The position numbers and the translations under genes are program-made. Source: Microbacterium sp. B35-30 (lineage in GTDB: Bacteria; Actinomycetota; Actinomycetes; Actinomycetales; Microbacteriaceae). Taken from it: DNA of 64,000 nucleotides. This document shows positions 33,952 to 43,375 of this stretch, piece after piece (position 1 is the stretch's first letter; each line of letters opens with the position of its first letter). Below the pieces are notes generated by a model that saw only the letters and a list, made by a program, of their open reading frames with translations, ran no database searches and was not told where the DNA came from. Location of the stretch: positions 60,422 to 124,421 of the forward strand of contig NZ_MWLQ01000012.1 of assembly GCF_010634855.1 (NCBI RefSeq). Direction: 5' to 3'.

Positions 33952-35847
33952 ATGGCCCTTGCCGACATCTTCACCCGGACCGAAGGCTCTGGACCCGCAC
34001 GTCCCACCGCCGCCCCCAGCGGCACCGTGCGGACGTATGGCGAACTGCCGACCGTTCAGGGCGAGGGTATGGTCGCACTGCGCGCCTGGGTCGACGAGAT
34101 CGCCGCGCTCACCCGTCCCGCGCGCGTGCACTGGGTGGAGGGCTCTCGCGCCGAGAACGACGCCCTGCTGCGCGAGATGGTCGACGAGGGCAAGCTCATC
34201 AAGCTCAACCCCGAGTGGCGCCCCGGCTCCTACCTCGCGCGCTCGCACCCCAGCGACGTCGCCCGCACCGAGGCGCGCACCTTCATCGCCTCCGAGCGCG
34301 AAGAGGACGCCGGCCCCACCAACAACTGGGCCGCGCCCGACGAGATCCGCGCCACGATCACGCCGCTGTTCGAGGGGTCGATGGTCGGCCGCACGATGTA
34401 CGTCGTGCCGTTCTCGATGGGCCCGGTCGGCGGTCCGCTGTCGCACATCGGCGTTCAGGTCACCGACAGCGCCTACGCCGTCACCTCGATCGGCATCATG
34501 ACGCGCGTGGGCACCGAGGTGCTGCGCGAGATCGCCGGCGGCGCCCCGTGGGTCAAGACGGTGCATTCCGTCGGCGCCCCGCTGCAGCCGGGGGAGAAGG
34601 ATGTCGCGTGGCCGTGCAACGACGAGAAGTACATCGTGCACTTCCCCGACACCCTCGAGGTCTGGTCGTACGGATCGGGCTACGGGGGCAACGCGATCCT
34701 CGCCAAGAAGTGCTTCGCCCTGCGTATCGCGTCAGTGATCGGCCGCAACGAGGGGTGGTTGGCCGAGCACATGCTGCTCATCCGGGTGATCGACCCCGCT
34801 GGGCGCGCCTACCACCTCGCCGCGGCGTTCCCGTCGGCGTGCGGCAAGACGAACCTCGCGATGCTCCGCCCGACGATTCCCGGCTGGCGCGTCGAGACCC
34901 TCGGCGACGACATCGCGTGGCTTCGTCCGGGTGAGGACGGCCGCCTGTGGGCGATCAACCCCGAGGCGGGCTTCTTCGGCGTCGCGCCGGGCACCGGCGC
35001 CTCCACCAACGTGACGGCGGTCGAGACGCTCTGGGGCAACACGATCTTCACGAACGTCGCGCTCCGGCCCGACGGCGATGTCTGGTGGGAAGGGCTCACC
35101 GACGAGCCGCCGGCAGAGCTCACCGACTGGGAGGGCAAGCCGTGGACGCCGGCATCCGGTCGTCCCGCCGCCCACCCGAACTCGCGGTTCACCGTCGCCG
35201 CCGCGCAGTGCCCCCAGATCGCCGACGACTGGGACGCCCCGCAGGGCGTGCCGCTCGACGCCATCCTGTTCGGCGGGCGGCGCGCCACCAACGTGCCGCT
35301 CGTCGTCGAGGCGACCGACTGGACGCACGGCGTGTTCATGGGCTCGAACGTGTCGTCCGAGCGCACCGCCGCCGCCGAGGGCACCGTCGGAGAGCTCCGC
35401 CGCGACCCGTTCGCGATGCTGCCCTTCTGCGGCTACAACATGGCCGACTACTTCGCCCACTGGCTCAAGGTCGGGCAGAAGCTGCGGTTCGATCGTGCGC
35501 CCCGGGTCTTCCAGGTGAACTGGTTCCGCAAGGGCTCGGACGGGCGCTTCCTGTGGCCCGGCTTCGGCGACAACTCGCGCGTGATCGACTGGATCATCCG
35601 GCGCATCGAGGGCGAGGTCGGCGCCGTCGAGAGCCCGATCGGCCGCCTGCCGCGCACGGAGGACCTCGACATCTCGGACCTGGACGTCTCGCAGGACGAC
35701 CTCGACGAGCTGTTCGCGGTCGACCCGCAGCTGTGGCTGCAGGAGGCCGACCTCACCGAGGAGTTCTACCGCACCTTCGAGGGACGCGTTCCGGCCCCGC
35801 TGTGGGCCGAGCTCGCCGCCCTGCGCTACCGCCTGCAGCGCGCCTGA
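33952..35847 (+). CDS. pckG: Phosphoenolpyruvate carboxykinase (GTP)
   Basis: 631 residues. It catalyses oxaloacetate + GTP to PEP + CO2 + GDP, the gluconeogenic entry point. The GTP-type signature [12 protein letters not shown] is at 294-305 (Cys297, Lys299). Substrate segments SMGPVGGP and YGGNALLAKK-like ([14 protein letters not shown]), and the metal site FPSACGK, are present. The length is normal for bacterial GTP-PEPCK. GAGGAGCGAC precedes the ATG. It is divergent from the RamB-type gene and ends at a strong bidirectional terminator. Confidence 0.97.
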   Translation: MALADIFTRTEGSGPARPTAAPSGTVRTYGELPTVQGEGMVALRAWVDEIAALTRPARVHWVEGSRAENDALLREMVDEGKLIKLNPEWRPGSYLARSHPSDVARTEARTFIASEREEDAGPTNNWAAPDEIRATITPLFEGSMVGRTMYVVPFSMGPVGGPLSHIGVQVTDSAYAVTSIGIMTRVGTEVLREIAGGAPWVKTVHSVGAPLQPGEKDVAWPCNDEKYIVHFPDTLEVWSYGSGYGGNAILAKKCFALRIASVIGRNEGWLAEHMLLIRVIDPAGRAYHLAAAFPSACGKTNLAMLRPTIPGWRVETLGDDIAWLRPGEDGRLWAINPEAGFFGVAPGTGASTNVTAVETLWGNTIFTNVALRPDGDVWWEGLTDEPPAELTDWEGKPWTPASGRPAAHPNSRFTVAAAQCPQIADDWDAPQGVPLDAILFGGRRATNVPLVVEATDWTHGVFMGSNVSSERTAAAEGTVGELRRDPFAMLPFCGYNMADYFAHWLKVGQKLRFDRAPRVFQVNWFRKGSDGRFLWPGFGDNSRVIDWIIRRIEGEVGAVESPIGRLPRTEDLDISDLDVSQDDLDELFAVDPQLWLQEADLTEEFYRTFEGRVPAPLWAELAALRYRLQRA

Positions 35848-35935
35848 TCCCAGACCGGCGCTCGCTTCGTCTTCTTGGCAGAACGGGCGGGCGCCTGCAC
35901 GACCCGCGGTTTCTTCACACCGACCGGTCGCACCG

Positions 35936-35972
35936 GATGCCCCGGCCCCACCTGTGCGGGGCCGGGGCATCC
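35936..35972. terminator. Bidirectional terminator between pckG and ABC exporter
   Basis: A 15-bp perfect stem (GGATGCCCCGGCCCC and its complement) with a 7-base loop between convergent genes. Confidence 0.88.
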
Positions 35973-35988
35973 TTCATCCGTCTGCCTC

Positions 35989-38004
35989 TCAGACCAGCAG
36001 CTGGTGCTTCGCGAGGTCGCGATAGAGCGGCGTGGTCTGCACGAGCTCCGAATGCGTGCCCTGCCCCACGACCTGGCCGTGATCCATCACGACGATGTGG
36101 TCGCTGTCGACGACGGTCGAGAGGCGATGCGCGATCACGATGAGCGTGCGGCCGGCGGCGACCGCGTCGATCGCCTCGCGCATGCGCTGCTCGTTGAGCC
36201 CGTCGAGCGACGAGGTCGACTCGTCGAGCAGCAGGATGGGGGGAGCGGCCAGCAGGGCCCGCGCGATCGCGAGGCGCTGGCGCTCGCCGCCCGAGAGCAT
36301 GACGCCGGCCTCCCCGACGGGCGCATCCACGCCGAGCGGGTTGCGGTCGAGGACGTCGCCGAGATTCACGGCGCGCAGCACCGCCTCGCACTCGGAGTCG
36401 GATGCCTCGGGCGACGCCAGACGCAGATTGTCGCCGATCGTGCCGGCCAGCGTCGGGGCGTCCTGCTCGACATAGCCGAGCTGCGCGCGCAGCGCGTCGC
36501 GGTCGAACGCCCGCACGTCGGTGCCGTCCAGCAGGATCGCTCCGCCCGTCGGATCGTAGAAGCGCTCGATGAGCGCCAGGGTGGTGCTCTTTCCGGCGCC
36601 CGAGGGGCCGACGAGCGCGACGCGCGCGCCGCGCGGCACCGAGAACGACACGCCCCGCAGCACGCCGGCATCGGCGGAGACGGATGCCGCGGCATCCGTC
36701 CGTCCGTCGCCGTCCGCCGTCGCACCGGCGTCGCTGACGACGATGGCGGAGGTGTCGACGTGGGCGCTCTCGAGCACCGCGCGCGCCTCGGACTCGGCCT
36801 TGCGGCGCGCCTCGACGACGTTCTCGGGGTAGCGGAACCGCACATCGCGGAACTCGATCGCCGCCGCCGTGGCGGCGCCTGCCGGTCGCTGAGCCTGTCC
36901 AAGGGCCGACACAGCGGCGACCCGCGCGGCGACGGCGGCGTCGTCCTGCGACTCGGTCGGAAGGTCGAGCACCTCCTGGATGCGACCGAGGGCACCGAGC
37001 GCCTGGCTCACCGACGTGATGGCGCCGAAGAACGAGCCGAGCGGGGCGATGAGCATGAAGAGGAACATGATGAAGGTCACGAGGCTCGCGATCGAGAGCG
37101 CCCCGGTCGCGACACGGAAGCCGCCGAGGCCGATCACGACGAGCAGCGAGACCTGCAGCGCGATGCCGGCGATCGGCACGACGAGCGCCGACACCTTGGC
37201 GATGCGGACGCCCACGGTGTAGGCATCCGTCGCCTGCGCAGTGACCGACTCGACCTCGCGCTCCGTCGCACCGGACGCGCGCACGGTGCGGATCGACCCC
37301 ACCGCGCGCTCGACGCCCGAGGCGAGTGCGCCCACCTTCTCCTGCTGCTCAGTGGACGCGGTGCGGATGCGGCCGCTCAGGGTCACGACTCCGAGCACCG
37401 AGATGCCGATCACGAGCACGATGATGCCCAGCAGCACCGGATCGATGAGCGCCATCATCACCAGAGCGCCGGCGAACAGCAGCGCGTTGCCGATGGAGTC
37501 TGCGAGGCCCTGGGTGAGCGCGGCGTAGAGGAGGGTGGTGTCGCTGCCGACCCGCGACACGATGTCGCCGGTGCGACGCGCGTCGAACTCGCTGATCGGG
37601 AGATGCAGGATGCGGGCGATGAGCCGGCGTCGGCTGGAATACACGACGGCGGTGCCCGTGCGCTGCAGCAGGTAGTGCTGCCAGCCCGAGATGAGCGACG
37701 AGAGCAGCACGAACCCGACGAGCGCCCAGATCAGCAGGCCGAGATCGAGGTTCTCCTGCACCCGCGTGATGACCTCGCCGACGAGCAGCGGCTGCACCAG
37801 CGACGTAGCCGCGCTCAGGATGCTGAGCACGACCACCACCGCGAGCGTGCGCTTGTGCTCGAAGAGGTACGGCAGCAGCTGCCCGAAGCTGGCGCGCGGA
37901 CCCTCGTCGGGCTTGCCGCGACGCCCGCGGCCGCGCGGGGCGCGAGGGGGGGACGCCGCAGGTGGTGCGGCGGCGGGGGCTTCGTCGAGTTCGGCGGAGG
38001 GCAT
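35989..38004 (-). CDS. ABC exporter, fused transmembrane and ATPase domains (MsbA/LmrA-like half transporter)
   Basis: 671 residues. A low-complexity Ala/Pro start and basic GRGRRGK segment precede a six-helix membrane domain (about 50-330) and the ATPase (about 380-671), with Walker A GPSGAGKST, signature LSGGERQRL, Walker B ILLLDESTSSLD and a H-loop in IVIAHRL. Two oddities stand out. SALGQAQRPAG (about 366-376) is encoded by a REP-type fragment (36884-36907). An insertion of about 55 residues (about 392-446) sits between the A-loop region FRYP and VLRGVSF, containing a 22-bp perfect palindrome. It follows the HTH gene by 26 bp. Cargo unknown. Confidence 0.9.
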   Translation of the reverse strand: MPSAELDEAPAAAPPAASPPRAPRGRGRRGKPDEGPRASFGQLLPYLFEHKRTLAVVVVLSILSAATSLVQPLLVGEVITRVQENLDLGLLIWALVGFVLLSSLISGWQHYLLQRTGTAVVYSSRRRLIARILHLPISEFDARRTGDIVSRVGSDTTLLYAALTQGLADSIGNALLFAGALVMMALIDPVLLGIIVLVIGISVLGVVTLSGRIRTASTEQQEKVGALASGVERAVGSIRTVRASGATEREVESVTAQATDAYTVGVRIAKVSALVVPIAGIALQVSLLVVIGLGGFRVATGALSIASLVTFIMFLFMLIAPLGSFFGAITSVSQALGALGRIQEVLDLPTESQDDAAVAARVAAVSALGQAQRPAGAATAAAIEFRDVRFRYPENVVEARRKAESEARAVLESAHVDTSAIVVSDAGATADGDGRTDAAASVSADAGVLRGVSFSVPRGARVALVGPSGAGKSTTLALIERFYDPTGGAILLDGTDVRAFDRDALRAQLGYVEQDAPTLAGTIGDNLRLASPEASDSECEAVLRAVNLGDVLDRNPLGVDAPVGEAGVMLSGGERQRLAIARALLAAPPILLLDESTSSLDGLNEQRMREAIDAVAAGRTLIVIAHRLSTVVDSDHIVVMDHGQVVGQGTHSELVQTTPLYRDLAKHQLLV
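36679..36700. repeat. Perfect 22-bp palindrome inside the ABC exporter gene
   Basis: Half-site GACGGATGCCG followed by its exact complement, inside a Ser/Ala-rich insertion of the ATPase domain. The same GGATGCCG core forms terminator stems elsewhere. It could be a captured terminator/REP half. Confidence 0.55.
36884..36907 (+). repeat. REP-type fragment inside the ABC exporter coding region
   Basis: GGTCGCTGAGCCTGTCCAAG with following GG resembles GGTCCCGGAGCCTGTCGAAG at 45424. On the coding strand it reads in frame as SALGQAQRP, between membrane and ATPase domains. Confidence 0.55.
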
Positions 38005-38030
38005 GGGTGTACCTCGTTCGTGAAAAGGGC

Positions 38031-38246
38031 TTACCTTCGACCGTACTTCTTGTGGACGGCCTGTCTGCTCACGCCCAGGGCGCTCGCGATCGCCTGCCAC
38101 GAGAAGCCGAGGTTGCGGGCCTTCCGCACCTGCACCTCTTCGGCGCGCGCGAGCTCGCGGCGCACCTCGGCGAGACGGTGGAGCTCGGCAAGCGGTTCGC
38201 GTGCGTCCGCGGCGCCGATCAGGGTGCGCAGGTCGTCTCCGCTCAT
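38031..38246 (-). CDS. Small HTH DNA-binding protein (autorepressor candidate)
   Basis: 71 residues. The C-terminal helix-turn-helix [23 protein letters not shown] (about 48-70) follows a charged helical segment. ATG at 38246 is preferred because GAGAGG lies 7 bases upstream (the ATG at 38261 would be too close to the leader hairpin). First gene of the ABC exporter operon; paired GTCAAC-N4-GTTGAC operators lie on its promoter. It is likely the dedicated repressor. Confidence 0.8.
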   Translation of the reverse strand: MSGDDLRTLIGAADAREPLAELHRLAEVRRELARAEEVQVRKARNLGFSWQAIASALGVSRQAVHKKYGRR

Positions 38247-38267
38247 CGCGTCGCCTCTCATGGTGGG

Positions 38268-38292
38268 CGGATGCCGCGGGTCGCGGCATCCG
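38268..38292 (-). other. Leader hairpin of the HTH-exporter operon
   Basis: CGGATGCCGCG (38268-38278) pairs perfectly with CGCGGCATCCG (38282-38292) between the predicted transcription start and the gene. Position suggests a leader hairpin, or a terminator for read-through from the opposite side. Confidence 0.5.
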
Positions 38293-38294
38293 TC

Positions 38295-38338
38295 GTCAAC
38301 CTTAGTTGACGGCTCTCACCTCGTCAACTCACGTTGAC
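38295..38338 (-). promoter_or_regulatory. Promoter with twin GTCAAC-N4-GTTGAC operators
   Basis: Minus strand: TTGACG (38322-38327), exactly 17 bases, TAAGGT (38299-38304). Two identical inverted repeats GTCAAC-N4-GTTGAC at 38295-38310 and 38323-38338 cover the -10 and the -35 respectively, with centres 28 bp apart. This is a classical repressor layout for the small HTH protein downstream. Confidence 0.85.
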
Positions 38339-38362
38339 GTTTGCCGGCGCTCGACGTGGGCT

Positions 38363-38421
38363 GCGAGACTTCGCAAATGTCGCGCTGCAGGGCCGATTCG
38401 GTGACATATGCGAAGTCTCGC
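38363..38421. repeat. Inverted repeat with CATATG-type core, also found at iclR start
   Basis: Arms GCGAGACTTCGCAAATGTC (38363-38381) and GACATATGCGAAGTCTCGC (38403-38421) match at all but one of 19 positions and flank a 21-base loop. The right arm, read on the minus strand and extended, matches 980-1001 at 20 of 22 positions. It may be a dispersed element or an operator. Confidence 0.6.
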
Positions 38422-38475
38422 GGCCCGTGAGGGGGGATCCTGCGCCATGTCGGGACCGGGCGTTAGGGTGGTCCG

Positions 38476-39417
38476 GTGCCTGCGCCCGTCATCACCGCCG
38501 AGAACCTCGTCAAGGCCTACAAGGTCAAGGGGAAGCCCGACTTCCTCGCCGTCGACGGGCTGTCGTTCGAAGTGGCGCCCGGCGAGTCGTTCGGCCTGCT
38601 CGGTCCGAACGGCGCCGGCAAGTCCACGACCATGAAGATGGTCGGCGCCGTCTCGACCCGCACCAGCGGTGAGCTGTCCATCCTCGGACTCGACCCCGAC
38701 CGGTACGGGCCCGAGATCCGCTCGCGCCTCGGGGTGGTGCCGCAGCAGGACAACCTCGACGGCGAGCTCAACGCGCGCGAGAACCTCTACATCTACGGGC
38801 GCTACTTCGGCCTTCCCGGCAAGGTGTGCCACCAGAAAGCCGACGAGCTGCTGGCGTTCGCCCAGCTCGAAGACAAGGCGAAGAGCAAGGTCGAGCAGCT
38901 CTCGGGCGGCATGAAGCGGCGCCTCACGATCGCGCGCGGGCTGATCAACGACCCGCGCATCCTGCTGCTCGACGAGCCGACCACGGGCCTCGACCCGCAG
39001 GCGCGCCACGTGCTGTGGGACCGCCTGTTCCGCCTCAAGGAGCGCGGCACGACGCTCGTGCTCACGACGCATTACATGGACGAGGCCGAGCAGTTGTGCG
39101 ACCGGCTCATCGTCGTCGACAAGGGCCGCATCATGGCCGAGGGCACGCCTGCGTCCCTCATCCGGGAGCACTCCAGCCGCGAGGTGCTCGAGGTGCGGTT
39201 CGGCTCGGATCGCAACGAGCAGGTGGCGCCGCAGCTCGAGGGCATCGGCGAGCGCGTCGAGGTGCTGCCCGACCGCATCCTGGTCTACGCCCGCGACGGT
39301 GAGGCAGTGCTCGAAGCCGTGACTCAGCGCGGCCTCACCCCGATCACGTCGCTCGTGCGCCGCTCCAGCCTCGAGGACGTCTTCCTGCGCCTCACCGGAA
39401 GGTCGCTGATCGAATGA
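38476..39417 (+). CDS. ABC transporter ATP-binding protein (NodI-like)
   Basis: 313 residues: Walker A GPNGAGKST (43-51), Q-loop region VVPQQDNLD, signature LSGGMKRRL, Walker B ILLLDEPTTGLDP and H-loop TTHY, with a C-terminal NodI-type extension. GTG start with a -10 box TAGGGT at 38464-38469 ending 6 bases before it, so it is probably leaderless. First gene of a three-gene exporter operon (ATPase and two permeases, 4-base overlaps). The substrate is unknown: polysaccharide, lipid or drug export are the usual roles. Confidence 0.9.
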   Translation: MPAPVITAENLVKAYKVKGKPDFLAVDGLSFEVAPGESFGLLGPNGAGKSTTMKMVGAVSTRTSGELSILGLDPDRYGPEIRSRLGVVPQQDNLDGELNARENLYIYGRYFGLPGKVCHQKADELLAFAQLEDKAKSKVEQLSGGMKRRLTIARGLINDPRILLLDEPTTGLDPQARHVLWDRLFRLKERGTTLVLTTHYMDEAEQLCDRLIVVDKGRIMAEGTPASLIREHSSREVLEVRFGSDRNEQVAPQLEGIGERVEVLPDRILVYARDGEAVLEAVTQRGLTPITSLVRRSSLEDVFLRLTGRSLIE

Positions 39418-40370
39418 CCGCGGTTCCGGAAGACGCTCACCCCTCGGGGGAGCCGGTCGAGTCAAGGATGCCGCTTCCCGGTGCGTCCGGCGGCCCCGGC
39501 GGGTCCGGCGGGCAGGCATCGGCGACCGTCACGCAGCTGTCGCTCGACGAGCTGCGCGCCGAGGCGATGCAGTGGGGCCGCAAGCCCCGTGCATTCGGCA
39601 CGTTCTACGTCACCGAGCACATGGTGCGGGCGATGCGCGCGTACGGCTGGACCATCGTGGTCGGCGCCCTCGGGCAGCCGATCCTGTACCTGCTGGGTCT
39701 CGCCGTCGGCCTCGCCGCGCTCATCGACGCGCCCATCGTGCAGAACGGCGTCGAGGTGTCGTACCTCGTCTTCGTGGCGCCCGCCCTGCTCATGACCGCG
39801 GCGATCTCGGTGGCGTCCGAGGAGTTCTCGTACCCGGTGATCGCCGGGTTCAAGTGGCGCCGGTACTTCTTCGGCTTCAGCGCCACCGGGCTGTCGCCGG
39901 GCCAGATCGCGGGCGGCGTCGTGACCGGGGCGTCCGCGCGCATCGTGGTCGTCGTCCTGGCCTACTACCTGTTCCTCTGGCTGTTCCAGGCGGTGCCCGA
40001 CCCCGCGACCGGCTGGCTCACCATCCCCATCGGCCTGCTCGCGGGGCTCGCCTTCGGCATCCCGTACATGGCGTACGCCGCGTCGATCACCGATGACAAG
40101 GGCCAGGTCGCGATGGTGCAGCGCTTCATCTTCATGCCCATGTTCCTGTTCTCGGGCACCTTCTACCCGCTGGCCACGCTGCCGCTGTGGCTGCAGTGGA
40201 TCGGATGGGTCTCGCCGCTGTGGCACGCGACCGAGCTCGGGCGCATCGCCACCTACGGCATGCCGGCCGAGCCGTTCGCCATCATGATCCACATCACCTA
40301 CCTGCTGGTGCTGTCGATCGGTGCGTACCTGATCGGTCGGCGGGTCTTCCAGAGAAGGCTCGGCGCATGA
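39414..40370 (+). CDS. ABC-2 type permease (NodJ-like), subunit 1
   Basis: 318 residues. A Gly/Pro/Ser-rich N-terminus of about 40 residues precedes five or six membrane helices (about 73-310). Its ATG overlaps the ATPase stop by 4 bases and its stop overlaps the second permease by 4. Characteristic FLFSGTFYPLATLPLWLQWI segment of ABC-2 permeases. Confidence 0.9.
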   Translation: MTAVPEDAHPSGEPVESRMPLPGASGGPGGSGGQASATVTQLSLDELRAEAMQWGRKPRAFGTFYVTEHMVRAMRAYGWTIVVGALGQPILYLLGLAVGLAALIDAPIVQNGVEVSYLVFVAPALLMTAAISVASEEFSYPVIAGFKWRRYFFGFSATGLSPGQIAGGVVTGASARIVVVVLAYYLFLWLFQAVPDPATGWLTIPIGLLAGLAFGIPYMAYAASITDDKGQVAMVQRFIFMPMFLFSGTFYPLATLPLWLQWIGWVSPLWHATELGRIATYGMPAEPFAIMIHITYLLVLSIGAYLIGRRVFQRRLGA

Positions 40371-41194
40371 GCGTCGCGACCGGAGCCGAGACCACGGTCA
40401 GGCGCGCCGGCGGCGTGCGTGCGCTGTGGGCGGGCAACCCGCAAGCCGTCGTGCAGCGCGGGGTCATCGCGGCGCGCTCCTCGAGCTGGGGCGTGGTGCT
40501 GTCGGGCTTCTTCGAGCCGGTGTTCTATCTCGCCTCGATGGGGATCGGCCTGGGCGCCCTCATCGGCGACGTGCAGACCTCGAGCGGGATCGAGGTGCCG
40601 TACGCGGCCTTCATCGCCCCTGCCCTCCTCGCCGTCTCGGCGATGAACGGCGCGATCTACGACTCGACGTGGAACGTGTTCTTCCGGCTCAACTACGGCA
40701 AGCTCTACGAGGGCATGCTGGCCACCTCGCTCGGCCCGCTGGACGTCGCCCTCGGCGAGATCCTCTACGCGCTGCTGCGCGGCCTGCTCTACGCGACCGG
40801 GTTCATGGTCATCATGCAGATCCTCGGGCTCAACCTCGCGTGGACCGCGATCCTGGCGCTTCCGGCGGTGATGCTCATCGCCTTCGGCTTCGCCAGCGTC
40901 GGCATGGCGGTCACGAGCTACATGAAGACGTTCCAGCAGATGGACTGGATCAACTTCGTGCTGCTGCCGATGTTCCTCTTCTCAGCGACGCTCTACCCGA
41001 TCACCATCTACCCCGAATGGGTGCAGCACATCATCATGGCGTTCCCGCTGTGGCACGGGGTCGAGCTGGTGCGCGGGTTGACCACCGGCATCCTGACTCC
41101 TGCGATGTGGTGGCACGTGCTCTACTACGTCGTCATGATCGCGATCGGCCTGGTGTTCACGACGAAGCGCCTGCGCGCGCTGTTCCTCGACTGA
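40367..41194 (+). CDS. ABC-2 type permease (NodJ-like), subunit 2
   Basis: 275 residues with six predicted membrane segments and the paralogous FLFSATLYPITIYPEWVQHI segment. It is related to the preceding permease, so the exporter is probably a heterodimer. ATG at 40367 overlaps the previous stop by 4 bases, which fixes the start. Confidence 0.9.
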   Translation: MSVATGAETTVRRAGGVRALWAGNPQAVVQRGVIAARSSSWGVVLSGFFEPVFYLASMGIGLGALIGDVQTSSGIEVPYAAFIAPALLAVSAMNGAIYDSTWNVFFRLNYGKLYEGMLATSLGPLDVALGEILYALLRGLLYATGFMVIMQILGLNLAWTAILALPAVMLIAFGFASVGMAVTSYMKTFQQMDWINFVLLPMFLFSATLYPITIYPEWVQHIIMAFPLWHGVELVRGLTTGILTPAMWWHVLYYVVMIAIGLVFTTKRLRALFLD

Positions 41195-41209
41195 CACCGG
41201 CCACGGACG

Positions 41210-41245
41210 ACGGATGCCGCAGCCCACGCGGGCTGAGGCATCCGT
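41210..41245. terminator. Bidirectional terminator between NodJ-like permease and MHS transporter
   Basis: ACGGATGCCGCAGCCC pairs with GGGCTGAGGCATCCGT, one mismatch, 4-base loop, between convergent genes. Confidence 0.8.
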
Positions 41246-41264
41246 GGTTCGTGCAGGGCCGAGG

Positions 41265-42746
41265 TCAGAGCGAGCCGGTCGCTCCCACCCCCAGGTCGGC
41301 GTCGTAGTCGATGTCCTTCGTCTCGGGCGCCAGGATCAGCGCGATGAAGGTCAGCACGCTCATCGCCGAGAGGTAGAGGCCCACCAGCACGGGGCTTCCG
41401 CCGGCGGAGGCCCACAGCCACACCGCGACGATCGGCGCGAGCGCGGCGCCGAGGATCGACGACACGTTGTACGAGATCGCCGAGCCGGAGTACCGCACGT
41501 TCGTCGGGAAGAGCTCCGGGAGCACCGCGCCCATCGGGCCGAAGGTCGAGCCCATCAGCATGAAACCGAACACGAGGAACGCCTGCACGAGTGCGCCGGT
41601 GAACTTCGGGTCGACCTGCGGCAGCAGGAAGATGTTGAACGTGAGACCGAACACGATGATGAGTCCGGTCACCCACAGCAGCAGGCGTCGGCGTCCGATC
41701 GCGTCGGCGATCGGTCCCGACAGCAGCGTGAAGATGCCGAAGAACACGACGCCGATGATCTGCATCACCACGAAGTCGGTGTAGCCGAAGCCGAGGCCCG
41801 GGTAGAACTGCGCGGCGAAGGCGGTGGCGTCGAACGGGTTGCCCGCGGCTTCTGCGGCGGCCTGCGCGGCGGCCGAAGCGGTCTCGAGGTCGGCGGCCTT
41901 GGTGCCGTAGGACAGCGTGAAGTTCGTCATCAGGTAGAACAGCACGTACGTCGCCAGCATGATGAACGTGCCCAGGATCAGGTGCCACCAGTGGTGGCGC
42001 AGGACGGTCGCGAGCGGGAACTTGCGGATCGCGCCCTTTTCCTCGGCCTTCACGAAGGTCTCGGACTCGACCAGGCGCAGTCGCACCCACAGGCCGATGA
42101 TGACCATGACGGCCGAGAACAGGAACGGCACGCGCCAGCCCCACGCGAGGAACTCCTCCGACCGCTGCCCGGCACCGTCGGGGTGGGGGAGCAGGTAGTT
42201 GATGGCGAGGAACACCGAGTTCGCGATGATGAAGCCGAGCGGCGCACCGAGCTGGGGGAACGTGCCGTACCAGGCACGCTTGCCCTTCGGGGCGTTCTCG
42301 GTCGCGACGAGTGCCGCACCCGACCACTCGCCGCCGAGCGCGAAGCCCTGCGCGAGGCGCAGCACGAGCAGCAGCACGGCCGCCCACACGCCGATCTCGT
42401 TGTAGGTCGGAAGGCACCCGATGAGGAAGGTCGCGATGCCCATCGTGAGGAGCGAGGCGACCAGCGTCGCCTTGCGGCCGAAGCGATCGCCGAAGTGGCC
42501 GAAGACGATCGCGCCCAGCGGACGGGCGACCATCGCGGCACCGAACACGCTGAACGACAGCAGTAGCGACGTGGTGTCGTTGCCGGTGGGGAAGAACAGG
42601 ATGGGGAAGACCAGGACGGCGGCGGTCGCGTAGACGTAGAAGTCGTAGAACTCGATCGTCGTGCCGACGAGGCTGGCCAGGATGACGCGGGAACGGGGAT
42701 TGGCGGGGGCCGCGGGGGTGGCGGCCGTGGTCGGGGAGGAGGTCAA
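41265..42746 (-). CDS. MHS-family MFS transporter
   Basis: 493 residues, 12 helices. The MFS signatures VFGHFGDRFGRKATL and GPIADAIGRRRLLLW lie in the loops after helices 2 and 8. The N-terminus is ASLVGTTIEFYDFYVYATAAVL, typical of the metabolite:H+ symporter group (ProP, ShiA, KgtP). An unusual Ala-rich loop follows helix 7. The start is a TTG preceded by AGGTG. The substrate (organic acid or osmolyte) is not predictable. It is not visibly in an operon with the exporter genes. Confidence 0.88.
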   Translation of the reverse strand: MTSSPTTAATPAAPANPRSRVILASLVGTTIEFYDFYVYATAAVLVFPILFFPTGNDTTSLLLSFSVFGAAMVARPLGAIVFGHFGDRFGRKATLVASLLTMGIATFLIGCLPTYNEIGVWAAVLLLVLRLAQGFALGGEWSGAALVATENAPKGKRAWYGTFPQLGAPLGFIIANSVFLAINYLLPHPDGAGQRSEEFLAWGWRVPFLFSAVMVIIGLWVRLRLVESETFVKAEEKGAIRKFPLATVLRHHWWHLILGTFIMLATYVLFYLMTNFTLSYGTKAADLETASAAAQAAAEAAGNPFDATAFAAQFYPGLGFGYTDFVVMQIIGVVFFGIFTLLSGPIADAIGRRRLLLWVTGLIIVFGLTFNIFLLPQVDPKFTGALVQAFLVFGFMLMGSTFGPMGAVLPELFPTNVRYSGSAISYNVSSILGAALAPIVAVWLWASAGGSPVLVGLYLSAMSVLTFIALILAPETKDIDYDADLGVGATGSL

Positions 42747-42924
42747 TTTTCACCTGGGCATGCGCGGAGCGGGACATCCTGGTGGGATGCGGCGGTGGGC
42801 GTCCGCGTGGCGCAGGGTGACGCGTCAGGCGGCACTGCACTGGATCACCGTTGGCGCGGGCGTTGTCGCCCGGCACGAGCATCGAGTCTACTCCGGCGAA
42901 TCGGCCGCGGCTCCGGATGCGGAA

Positions 42925-42959
42925 AGCGGATGCCGCGGCTCAGAGCCACGGCATCCGCT
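42925..42959. terminator. Terminator between the small membrane protein and the MHS gene
   Basis: AGCGGATGCCGCGGCT pairs with AGCCACGGCATCCGCT (one G-U pair), loop 3 bases. It serves the membrane protein gene on the minus strand; the GCGGATGCC stem is again used. The rest of 42747-42979 shows no gene. Confidence 0.75.
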
Positions 42960-42979
42960 CGCACTTCTGCGGGGTGGTG

Positions 42980-43333
42980 TCAGCGCCAGATGACTGCGAT
43001 GGCGGCGTTCGTGAGGGTCAGCACGCCGACCGCCCAGAACATCGCCGGCGGGAGCGCTCCGGTCTTGCGCTGGCGGCCCCGGCCGATGCCGAGGAGCGCG
43101 CCGATGATGAGCAGGATGACGAGCTTCACGCCGAGTTTGACGTAGTTGAGGTCGTACTCGATGCCCCACGGCGCGGCGAGGATGAGTCCGGCGACCGCGG
43201 CGAGGGCGAGACCCCAGTCCATCACGCGGGTGAAGCGCCGCTTGCCGTTCACCGCCTCCACCACCCAGGAGCCGAAGAGCACGGCGAAGCCGACCAGGTG
43301 AATGAGCACGACGACGTGACGGAGGGTTTCCAT
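42980..43333 (-). CDS. Small four-helix membrane protein, unknown function
   Basis: 117 residues with hydrophobic segments at about 6-25, 39-56, 67-85 and 95-114 and little loop sequence. It begins METLRHVVVLIHLVGFAVLFGSWVVE, a common actinobacterial hypothetical; possibly an integral-membrane protein of the DUF2269-like type. There is no operon partner and the rib operon lies downstream of a REP element. Confidence 0.72.
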   Translation of the reverse strand: METLRHVVVLIHLVGFAVLFGSWVVEAVNGKRRFTRVMDWGLALAAVAGLILAAPWGIEYDLNYVKLGVKLVILLIIGALLGIGRGRQRKTGALPPAMFWAVGVLTLTNAAIAVIWR

Positions 43334-43375
43334 GCCATCAGTCTAGCTGAAGGTTCGCCGATCACCAGGGGCCCG

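Noticed and set aside
35989..41194. Lateral transfer of the two exporter clusters
   Set aside because: Base composition and overlaps match the surroundings; no integrase, tRNA junction or direct repeats were found.
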